The notes beneath the pieces were generated by a model. The model was not told where the DNA came from and searched no databases. It saw nothing but the letters and a program-made list of their open reading frames with translations. DNA of 64,000 nt from Choristoneura fumiferana (Eukaryota > Arthropoda > Insecta > Lepidoptera > Tortricidae). This document shows positions 55,218 to 64,000 of this stretch, piece by piece. Where the stretch lies: NCBI RefSeq assembly GCF_025370935.1, contig NC_133496.1, positions 9,486,382-9,550,381 on the forward strand, written 5' to 3'. Position 1 is the first letter of the stretch; each line of letters begins with the position of its first letter. Both the position numbers and the translations under genes were made by a program.

Positions 55218-56585
55218 TCAAATTTTCTTGAACGTCAACAAAGAATCAGGAAGAATTTTGCGAAATTAACTACTTATAGTAGATTCTTCCTACAACACGA
55301 GTGCATTTGCCGATAAACAAAAAAACAACTATAAAAAGGCCGTGACAGTACGCATACTAAATTAATGGCCCATTACATCCTAGGGAGGCGTTCTTCTGTT
55401 CCGAAGAAAGCTTCGAGTGCATTTTATAAATTGTAAATCAGGAGGGTTTCGATTGCTCAGCTGAGCGATGAGTTGAGTGAAGAGACATAAAATATATGTA
55501 GGTAATGTGCGCTTCAATAGTCTTAGAAAGTAGATATTAACAGTATGGAAATGCAAAATACCTAACAGACGTTTTCTATGAATATAGTTGGTTCCAAGTC
55601 TTCAACGTAAAATTTTAAACGTGATAGATAACAATGAAATTGACGAATTAGTACCTAGGTATTTTTGTTTCAACACGACACTTAAAAAATAATTAGCTGT
55701 AATAATTGTTTACTATATTATTTGTTTTAGCAGGTACTAAATGATAACCTAGAAATAATGACAAATTGTAATGGTATAAGAACTAATTTAACAATTTAAT
55801 TATAAAATCTAATTTCATAACCGTAACCGTACTTTTTGGATACCGAAATAATAATATTGTGATTTCCGTATCCGGATGCCAAAATTTCATATCCGTAACA
55901 TTCCTAGTCTCCATAATATTAATTTCTTTTCACTTATTTCTTTTTAAGTTATTTATATCCGTTCCCGTGTATTTTAGAAATTAATAACTATAAAAAAAAA
56001 TGAAACCATCGTAACCAAACTTAAGACATCGGTATTAAAAATGACTAAGCTCTCCGAAATGTCAAAATTACTTAAACGAAAATTATCGGAGGGGCTGTCG
56101 AAACATAAGACTCAACTAACGAAAGTAGGTTAATGATCTAACAAGTCTAATGTTGGTAATGTACACTTTGGAGATGTCAGTGGTGTGGATGAGACTAAGG
56201 ACGCTATTAAAGTTTATTGGCTTTTATGATTAGCAGGAGATCTATCCTGACAAGGGTATGGCATAAAATGGTCAGCACATAAACGTTAACGTACTGTTTA
56301 TAAAAGGTTTATTGCTGTACATTACTTGCCTTGATAAGTTCTAAGTCACATTATACGGAGTATATTTGCGAAACATTCGCTCCGTTTTGATCTGTTTGTC
56401 ATGGAAATCAGGAGGCGGTATTGAGTTTTTCTACAAAGATTTAGAACGCTGAACGATCAGAATATCTGGGACAAACTGTTATAATATATCCGCAACTTTG
56501 TGGTACAATTATGTAGGTTAAAAAAAAAGTATTTCTAAATCAAAACTTGTGGACAGATTTATTGACTTCAAAAAGGAATACTAAA
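55218..56585. other. Intergenic DNA, nothing recognised
   Basis: AT-rich, without coding-like ORF or clear repeat. Confidence 0.35.
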
Positions 56586-56586
56586 T

Positions 56587-57480
56587 GTGCATTACGGTAT
56601 TTTGACCATTTTTAGTGTTCCGGAGCCAAAATGGCAAAAACGGAACCCTTAAAGTTTCGCCATGTCTGTCTGTCTGTCTGTCCGTCCGCGGCTTTGCTCA
56701 GGGACTATCAATGCTAGAAAGCTGTAATTTTGCACGGATATAAAGGTAAACTATGCCAACAAAATGGTGCAATTAAAAATTCAAAAAAAAATTCTCATCC
56801 AACCCTATAGTGTGCATTACGGTATTTTGACCATTTTAGGGTTCCGGAGCCAAAATGGCAAAAACGGAACCCTTAAAGTTTCACCATGTCTGTCTGTCTG
56901 TCTGTCCGTCCGCGGCTTTGCTCAGGGACTATCAATGCTAGAAAGCTGTAATTTTGCACGGATATAAAGGTAAACTATGCCAACAAAATGGTGCAATTAA
57001 AAATACAAAAAAATTTTTTTCGGGTACCTCCCATAGACGTAAAGTGGGGGTGTTTTTTTTTCTCATCCAACCCTATAGCGTGGGGTATCGTTGGATAGGT
57101 CTTTTAAAACCATTAGGGGTTTGCTAAGACGAATTTTCGATTTAGTGATTTGCTTGCGAAATATTCAACTTTAAAGTGCAAATTTTCATTAAAATCGAGC
57201 GTCCCCCCCCCCCTCTAAAATCTAAAGCGGTGGGTGGAAAAATTTGAATAAATTCAGGATGGTAGTAAGTATATCAAACTTTCAAGGAAAACTATAACGG
57301 CTAAGTTTGCTTGAGAATTATTAGTAGTTTATGAGTAAATAGCAGCCTAAGGTATAAAATATAGTTACCTAAACTTGGATGGTAAAATACGAAATCCTTA
57401 GAAAAATATTACTTAATTTTTTCGTAATGGCTACGGAACCCTATTTTGGGCGTGTCCGACACGCTCTTGGCCGGTTTTTT
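56587..57480 (-). repeat. GACA-type repeat with 225-bp tandem duplication of one end
   Basis: The full repeat (minus) ends at AGCGTGTCCGACACGCCC's partner near 57478. GTGCATTACGGTATTTTGAC begins at 56587 and again at 56812, each followed by the same (GTCT)n end, so a 225-bp unit that includes outside flank is duplicated. Confidence 0.8.
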
Positions 57481-57617
57481 ATTTATTTTATAAGTCAAAG
57501 TTTGTCAACACGTGTTAATGAACGGAAAAACAATTTTTAAGCTATCTACCATTTAAAACAGAGATAAAAATGTTTCAAGTTCAAGACTAAATATAGAAAG
57601 ACATACAACTGCATGTC

Positions 57618-57743
57618 ACACGCAGTATGCGCCATACCTACTGCACAAAGAAAAGCGTTTTAGAAAGCTAAAACTTAAATTGGAGCTTTAGAAAGCTAAA
57701 ACGCTTTTCTCTATATGCAGTAGGTATGGCGCTAACTGCGTGT
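57618..57743. mobile_element. 126-bp palindromic MITE
   Basis: ACACGCAGTATGCGCCATAC to AAAGCGTTTTAGAAAGC is inverted on the right (GCTAAAACGCTTTTCT to GGTATGGCGCTAACTGCGTG). Confidence 0.75.
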
Positions 57744-57899
57744 ATCCAAGAGTTGTCAAAAACCGTATTAGGAGTTCCAATTTTGTCAAAAGAGATAGAT
57801 GAATAGTTAGGACGAAACTGTCAATGTGCCTATTTCAAATCAATCATTAAAAAGACCAGTTAGTTAAGGACGCGAAATACACTACATAATACATTAATT

Positions 57900-58320
57900 A
57901 GCTAGCTCCTTAACACATCCCAGCGACGTCCTCCATGGCCGGCGCCGCAGCAGCAACAGCGGAGCAGCTCATACGGCGCAAATATGCAGCCCTTGGGGAG
58001 GGCTATATTTTTGCGCCGTTTGGTGTAAAGACCCTAGGGCCGTGGGGGCCAGGCGCACGTGATATCGCGAAAGAGATATCCGCGCGGGTCATTGATGTTT
58101 CAGGTGACCGGGGCTGGCAGCTATTTCGGGCAAAGGATTAGTCTTGCAGTACAACGCGGGAATGCTGCCAGCCTTCTGGGCACAATGAACAGCGACGACA
58201 CTAGGAGGGATTTTTTATTTATAGGTTAGGCTAGGTTATATATTTTTTGTACATAGTCATATTTTTAAATGTTTAATGTATTGTGTTTTATTGCTTATTG
58301 TTTTAAATAAAAATTATCTA
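57900..58320 (+). pseudogene. Retroelement polymerase C-terminal fragment, frameshifted
   Basis: ORF at 57935: AEQLIRRKYAALGEGYIFAP, FGVKTLGPWGPGARDIAKEI, then VIDVSGDRG. After about 58110 the expected end (QRISLAVQRGNAAS) is in another frame, so one base appears gained. The block ETLGPWGPGAR...QRGNAAS is known from reverse-transcriptase-bearing elements. The 3' tail ends in AAATAAAAATT, where the SINE at 58333 is inserted. Confidence 0.65.
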
Positions 58321-58665
58321 AGACAGTTAAATCATCATCATCATCATCATCCCAGCCTATATACGTCCCACTTCTGGGCACAGGCCTCCTCTCAGAATGA
58401 AAGGGCTTGGGCCGTAGATCCCACGCGAGCCCAATGCGGATTGGGAATTTCACACGCACCATTGAATTGCTTCGCAGGTTTGTGCAGGTTTCCTCACGAT
58501 GTTTTCCTTCACCGTAAAGCTCGTGATAAAATTTAAATGTAATTTTAAAATTCGAAAAACTCAAGAGGTGCGAGCTGGGGTTTGATCCCACGATCCTTGC
58601 TTCAGAGGCGATAGGTCAAACCACAAGGCCGGCTTTTTCAAGCAGACAAGGCGAGACAGTTAAAT
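58321..58665 (-). mobile_element. Full-length tRNA-headed SINE with 12-bp target-site duplication
   Basis: AGACAGTTAAAT lies at 58321-58332 and 58654-58665. On the minus strand the element has a tRNA-like head (box A-like CGGCCTTGTGGTTTGACC, box B-like GGGATCAAACCCC), a body through CCGCATTGGGCTCGCGTGGG, and a (GAT)n tail at 58333-58349. It is the best reference copy for the fragments at 5693, 8444, 18205, 48580 and 54331. Confidence 0.85.
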
Positions 58666-58917
58666 AGAGAGTTAAAACTATTTTCAGCTTGAAAAACATT
58701 TTTCTAATATCAAGGCCAAAACAGGCATTTGAGCCCTAATCAGTACAGCCGACTATATTTCATCTACAACAGCCGTAGATCGCGGCAGATTACCCGGATT
58801 ACACGCCGCCGTAGTAATTGGCTCAGCTAAGCCCGGGCTGTACCATCCCTTTAAACGAAGCTATTAACGATCAGGTTAAATTTGAATCAAATTTATAAAT
58901 AGATAACTAATGAACTA

Positions 58918-59335
58918 AAAGAATTTCCTTGCTCACCCGCGACCTTATGATGGTTAAGCTTATGCAAAATATGCGTGTTCATGCAGTTCCTCCACCTTCA
59001 CACTGTAAGAACACACACAAATCACACAAACCCATCTATCACCACCACCACACCACACTGACGCGTTTCGAATTCAACCAGAGCTCATCTTCAGAGTAAC
59101 ACAACCGTACACCATTCCACCAGTTGTTAGACTCACAACAACAACAACGAAAACAACTGGTGATGATAGATGGGTTTGTGTGATTTGTGTGTGTTCTTAC
59201 TGTGTGGAGGTGGAAGAACTGCATTAACACGTATATTTTGCATAAGCTTAACTATCATAAGGTCGCGGGTGAGCAAGGAAATTCTTTTAGTTCATTGATA
59301 TGGACCTCCGCAAAGTAACGCCTGATTCAATAAAT
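58918..59335. mobile_element. Foldback repeat of the CTCACCCGC family, copy 3, near-complete
   Basis: The left arm (TTTCCTTGCTCACCCGCGAC to TCACCACCAC) is inverted at about 59157-59285 (GTGATGATAGATGGGTTTGT to GTCGCGGGTGAGCAAGGAAA). The loop holds the hammerhead-like core on the minus strand (59060-59094). TGGACCTCCGCAAAGTAACG follows the right arm, as in copies 1 and 2. Confidence 0.8.
59060..59094 (-). ncRNA. Possible degenerate hammerhead-ribozyme core, second copy
   Basis: On the minus strand: CTGAAGAT, GAGCTC-TGGTT-GAATTC (one mismatch in six), GAAAC, then GCGTC with GTC as candidate cleavage site. The first core element is altered from CUGAUGA, so activity is doubtful. Confidence 0.3.
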
Positions 59336-59574
59336 TATTTAAAATAGATAACTATAAGTAACCGCCGGTTGATGATTGATGCAGGCCACTTCCAACCGAA
59401 GCAACTCAGAACGAGTTACACCTTACAGTGGACGTCTACGGCTGATATCAATGATGATGATGATGACTTATTTGATCTAAAAGCCGCTATATAACTTCTT
59501 CGCAATAAACATCAAAATCACTTTCCAACGATATTATTTTACCGAGACGAAGAAACACTCTGTAGCCTACCTGC

Positions 59575-59725
59575 ATTATTAGATGAAATGAAAAAATGAA
59601 ATGAAAAAATTGAAATGAAAAATGAAAATGAAAAATGTTTATTATGTAACATATACGAAATACAATTAGCAGTGCCCGGCGGACCCTAAACTAGGCTGAG
59701 CCTGTATCTTGGGACCCAGAAACTC
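59575..59725. repeat. (GAAATGAAAA)n simple repeat and LINE tail
   Basis: GAAATGAAAAA-type units at 59585-59635 lead into TGTTTATTATGTAACATATA and ACTAGGCTGAGCCTGTATCT, shared with 24945-25075. Confidence 0.55.
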
Positions 59726-60165
59726 CTCCGTTTCTAAGTATGTTAGCCTTTTCGTATCAATTTTCTTTGCTATAGTGGTCCTACAAAGGATTTTACACTT
59801 AAGCCCTTGTACGTAGGATCTATTTATATTTTATTTTACCTAAAACAACATCCATTAATTTCTCTTAAAACATGAAGCATATCGTCAATAACTTTTTCAA
59901 TATCACTCAAGAAGTAACAAATCTATTTCGAAATAAGATTATTTTCTGTCCACGCCTTGTCCGCTATTTGTCACGCCGCAGTCACACTGGGCCATTAGAG
60001 GGTCGCGGGTGGTCGACTTAACCTTTATACGGCTTCTTATTGTTATCTAGTGCAGCGGTTCGCTAACTTTTGTGGCTACGGAACCCTACGGGGAAACTAA
60101 ATATTGTTGTAACCTGAAAATATTTATTTCTTTAATAATATTTCATTAATATTACAAATACGAAA

Positions 60166-60341
60166 GAAGAAAACAAGTCTAGTGGGCTAGAACTTTGTTA
60201 AGTAGCTAACTTAAAGTTCAACAGTCGGGACCCATTTAAATCGTGACACTCAAAAACTCTTACCTAATAGGGCCCGACTGTTGAACTTTAAGTTATGTAG
60301 CTACTTAACAAAGTTCTAGCCCACTAGACTTGTTTTCTTCT
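60166..60341. mobile_element. 176-bp near-perfect foldback MITE
   Basis: Arms of about 65 bp (GAAGAAAACAAGTCTAGTGG to AAAGTTCAACAGTCGGG, 60166-60229) are inverted at 60273-60341 with very few changes. The loop is about 43 bp. Confidence 0.85.
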
Positions 60342-60689
60342 TTTTAGTATTTTTAAGGCAGTCAATTTTTTTGATTTTTTTAATTTATTGTTTTTTATTT
60401 TTATCGTGACCAATACTTTTGCAAACACAGTTTGAAAATGACTGACCGAGTGACATAGAAGCCTCAGAAATAAACAGAGATCTTTTGCTGTTTTATAAGT
60501 GGACTATTGATAGACGAAATGTAAAACATTAGATTAATAATTGGTAGAAAAATACCTCTTTATGGTTCCGTATGTATATAATCTAAACTGAACCCTAAAT
60601 TGTTCTCACTCATTCGGCTGTCCATTGGTCTGACTATATTTCACAAGGTTTCTTAGTTTTTTGAACTGTAGATATTTATTTATTATCTT

Positions 60690-60882
60690 TTTCCCGCGAG
60701 CCTGTCTGCGAAAAATTCATTTATGGCTATCCCGTCGGAAGTTCGCAATTTTCTGGGATAAAAACTATCCTATTTCCTTCTCAGGGTCTTAAACGATCTA
60801 ACAAATATCAATTAACGCGGTTCAGCCGTTTTCGGGTGAACAAGTAATAAAAGCACACACAAATTTCGCAAATATTGGTAAC
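60690..60882 (+). mobile_element. RTE-like LINE tail fragment
   Basis: TTTTTCCCGCGAGCCTGTCT, GGCTATCCCGTCGGAAGTTC and GGTTCAGCCGTTTTCGGGTG. Confidence 0.55.
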
Positions 60883-61339
60883 ATTCTTATTTACCTACTT
60901 ATCTGAAACTTGAATACAATGAATTGTGTGTTGTCTATGGAAAATTTCATCTTATCTAACGCATGTTAGAAAAATCACCTTGAATGATAAATCTTAGAAC
61001 ATATTGAAAACGTCAAACGATATGGATCATATTAGGTCAGTAGGAATAAAATTGAAATCGGAAGTAAGTAATTGCTACAAAAGGTTTTATTGCTTTACTG
61101 GCTTCATTTGTTGCCTAATATAACCAGCGTTGCTATACATTACGTGTGACAACACATGTTGAATGGAGCCCTTTTAAGTGCCCTGTCGTGTCACCAAGTA
61201 ACATAGTTTTAGTGCTAGTTTTAGTCTTATTACTGTAAAGTGGTGGTACTGATGGAACCAAAATAAATATCTCTCTTTCTTTCTTTCATATAAAAATTGG
61301 ACAGAGCAAGTCGTTCGCCCAATAGATACCCCGCGATGG

Positions 61340-62145
61340 AACGCTGAAACGGCTGGACGTATTTGGATGAAATTTGGCAAAAAGTTAGTTTATAACCTGG
61401 ATTAAAACATAGGATACTTTTTATCCCGATATTCTCACGGAATAGGGATAAAAACTCGAAATAACAACCGCTGGGTTTGGAGTCATGAAATTTGGTCTGG
61501 GTGTTTTAATTTAACGTCAATGTAACCACGATGTAATTTTAGGGAATTCCCACGAGAATTTAATAAATTCCCGGAATTTCAATTCAACTGCTGTATCTAA
61601 TGATTTACGCGTGCGAAGCCGCGGGTAATCGCTAGTAATATTATAAATGTGAAAGTTTGTGAGTGAGTGAGTGAGTAGGTATGTTTGTTACTTCTTCACG
61701 CTGAAAACCAGCGCTGCGGCTTGCTGTAGCAATACGCTGAGTATGGCCCTGTTTACTTCATTCGGCACAATGTTTATTTTATTTTCTCTTGGTGCCTAAT
61801 ATATAAGATTGTATAAAATTGTCTGTTTTTTAGCTGTAATTTTACTTAAATAAATGTATACTTTCTTTCTATCTTTTCTGAAACGGCTAGACGGATTTGG
61901 ATGCAATTTGGCAAAAAGTTAGTTAATAACCTGGATTAAAACATAGGATACTTTTTATCTCGATATTCCCACGGGATAGGGATAAAATCTCTAAATAACA
62001 ACCGCTGGGCTTAGAGGCATGAAATTTGGTATGTAGGCAGCTGGACGTCTGGAATAACACATAGACTACTTTTTATCTCGTAATTCCTACGGGATAGGGA
62101 TACAATTTTGAAATAACAAGCGCTGGGCACAGTAACGGCTAGTCT
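61340..62145 (+). repeat. Two direct copies of an RTE-type tail, about 540 bp apart
   Basis: CTGAAACGGCTGGACGTATT at 61343 and CTGAAACGGCTAGACGGATT at 61879. Both continue with TTTGGCAAAAAGTTAGTT, ACCTGGATTAAAACATAGGA and ACAACCGCTGGG. Between them is a reverse-type tail start (GTGAGTGAGTGAGTGAGTAG, 61659) and other sequence. Confidence 0.65.
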
Positions 62146-62292
62146 TTTATATTCGGCGTTCAAATTTTTGATAGAGAGAGAGAGAGAGACAGGGAGGGAA
62201 AAAGAGAGAGAAAAAAATTATTTATACATTATATTCAATACTTACACAGAGAAATACACTAGTAGGAAAGAATAAAATAAACATCAAGTAGT

Positions 62293-62378
62293 ATAAAGTG
62301 GGTCCCACTCAGCATAATGTTACGGCAAGCCGCAACACTACTTTTCAGTGGTACCACAGATAGTGGGACCCATTTTAT
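62293..62378. mobile_element. 86-bp MITE with about 16-bp TIR
   Basis: TAAAGTGGGTCCCACT at the left is inverted as AGTGGGACCCATTTTA at the right. Confidence 0.6.
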
Positions 62379-62771
62379 GAATATCATATTCGGCGCATCT
62401 CTTATATTACTAATATTCATATCGCAACCCGGGTCCCGTAACGGACCGAATTAGTCCCTGGAACAGATTGAATTCCTTTACCGGAATTTCTGGAGCTTGC
62501 GCGTCGGGAATTTTAGATTTGCTTCGGACACATTATCTTAGGACGTGCGGCTTTAGCGATTAGTCGGGATAATGTGCTTGCTGTATCTTCGGCGGGAATC
62601 GCAGTCTTATGGATGAATAGCTTTTGCCCGCTGCTTAGCTCGCGTTAAATTTAGTATAAGTATAGCCGACCAAGAAATTGACCACCATAAGGTTTAATGT
62701 AATTTGTAGCGCTTAAAACGTTAAAGCCTATTTTCACTCACAAGTCAATATGACAATCGGCCTTATTGTTT

Positions 62772-62999
62772 TACTAGCTTTTTTCCCGCGGCTTTGCCCG
62801 CGTGGAATTCGGTTCTCGCGCGCTGTTCCCTCGGGAACTGTGCATTTTTCCGGGATGAAAAGTAGGCTATGTCACTCTCTGGCCCATAAACTATCTTCAT
62901 GCCAAAAATCACGTCGATCCGCTCCGTTTCGACGTGAAAGACGGACACACATACAAACACACAAACACACACTTTCGCATTTATAATATTAGTATGGAT
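62772..62999 (+). mobile_element. RTE-like LINE 3' tail
   Basis: TACTAGCTTTTTTCCCGCGG, GGGATGAAAAGTAGGCTATG, GACGTGAAAGACGGACAC and TTATAATATTAGTATGGATT. This is the best preserved tail of its type here. Confidence 0.75.
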
Positions 63000-63640
63000 T
63001 TCTGAAGTAGGAAATGTCATTTAAATTGGTAAAGCATTTTCTTGGTCGACTATACATAGTTTTACTTTCGACGATCCTTTTTTTCGGTTTTGAATTATTT
63101 TTCGAGGGATTATAAGTAAACAAACGTTGTTTTAGGGAGATAGTGTAAACTTTCGAATTGAAAAATCATTCTTATCACATTATTCACACTTAAAACATAT
63201 GCTCAAAATGATCTACACACCTTCTGCTGCTACCTGTAACTAAAATAAAGATAGAAAATTATCTTACTCGTCTCATTAGCTTAGACAGACTAGGTAGTCG
63301 GCGGTGTATCATGAGGTCTGTTTGAAAACTTTGAAATTTGTATCAAGTTTATGATTGGCTATATATATAACTAAATGAGCCAATTGTAGGTAATCAAAAC
63401 AGAACTGTAAGGTACTTCACGATACTAATGTCATCTAGGAATATTTTGCCTGCCAAGAAACTCACATTAACTTAAGTAATTGCCTGAACGGTATTCCAAT
63501 ACCGATACCGTTATTATACGTTTAACCGGTATAAACAACGAAAACAACGAGGAAACAAATTACATAAAGCCTCCAGCAGAAAAAATGCAGTTTAAAAGAG
63601 AATTTATAAAATTCAATTACGTAAATTTCGGTTTTCACAA
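63000..63640. other. Intergenic DNA, nothing recognised
   Basis: AT-rich, no coding-like ORF. Confidence 0.3.
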
Positions 63641-63641
63641 T

Positions 63642-63803
63642 CCCGCGGGAACTATGCAATTTTTCGGGATAAAAACTATCTTAATCTTAATTAATATTTC
63701 ATCTTAATCGGTTCAGCTGTTTAGACGTGATGAAGTATCAAACAAACAAATAAACAAACAAACAGACTTTCAAACTTTCGCATTTATTATAATAATGGGA
63801 TAC
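63642..63803 (+). mobile_element. RTE-like LINE tail fragment
   Basis: CAATCCCGCGGGAACTATGC, TTTCATCTTAATCGGTTCAG and TTTCGCATTTATTATAATAA with GGGATACA after it. Confidence 0.6.
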
Positions 63804-64000
63804 AAATCTAATGTACGTAACTTTAATCAATAATTCAGGTTAGATTAGGATTCCATTTTACGATGTCATTTTTAGAACCATACCGTAACTTCCTCATTCT
63901 TGAATAGATTTTGTAAAGACAACAGTCACCAATTCACTATAGGCGACCACTTGTACAATTTTGAACTACTCCTGTTTTTACGAATGTAGCTGTAGCTAAC

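Overview
The window reads as nuclear DNA of a moth or butterfly (Lepidoptera). It is AT-rich, has one multi-exon gene with GT-AG introns, and is otherwise packed with short interspersed elements of kinds I know from lepidopteran genomes: tRNA-headed SINEs with (TGATGA)n tails, RTE-like tails ending near TATAATATTAGTATGGAT, GACA/GTCT-rich repeats and many foldback MITEs. I see no rRNA, no functional tRNA, no CRISPR array and nothing bacterial. The species cannot be fixed by eye.

The only host gene I can support is on the minus strand. It is the ortholog of Drosophila Pde6, a cGMP-specific 3',5'-cyclic-nucleotide phosphodiesterase of the PDE5/6/11 class. Sixteen exons between 37404 and 16258 join with consistent splice phases into 872 codons plus a stop: GAF-A, GAF-B, the HD-type catalytic domain and a C-terminal prenylation box (CHML). 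The N-terminal exon(s) and promoter lie upstream of 37404, and I could not find them in the remaining 26 kb. The two 5'-most visible introns are long (5.0 and 6.4 kb); the others are short to moderate.

Layout: 1-16250 is intergenic and repeat-filled (a 1.2 kb TIR element, a retroposed fragment with target-site duplication, several foldback elements, LINE tails). 16258-37404 is the Pde6 gene, its introns full of MITEs, RTE tails, SINE pieces and a 5'-truncated LINE copy. 37405-64000 has no recognisable host exon and holds LINE remnants, a full-length SINE with a 12-bp duplication, paired copies of palindromic MITEs, GACA repeats, a long (TG)n tract and a CpG-rich patch.

The most notable non-coding patterns are these. 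Palindromes sit inside other inverted repeats at five places. A 60-bp minisatellite carries telomere-like AACCT units. Two long repeats are built from diverged GCCAAA/GCGAAA words. One repeat family carries a hammerhead-ribozyme-like core, as reported for Penelope-like elements. I found no convincing undescribed gene system.
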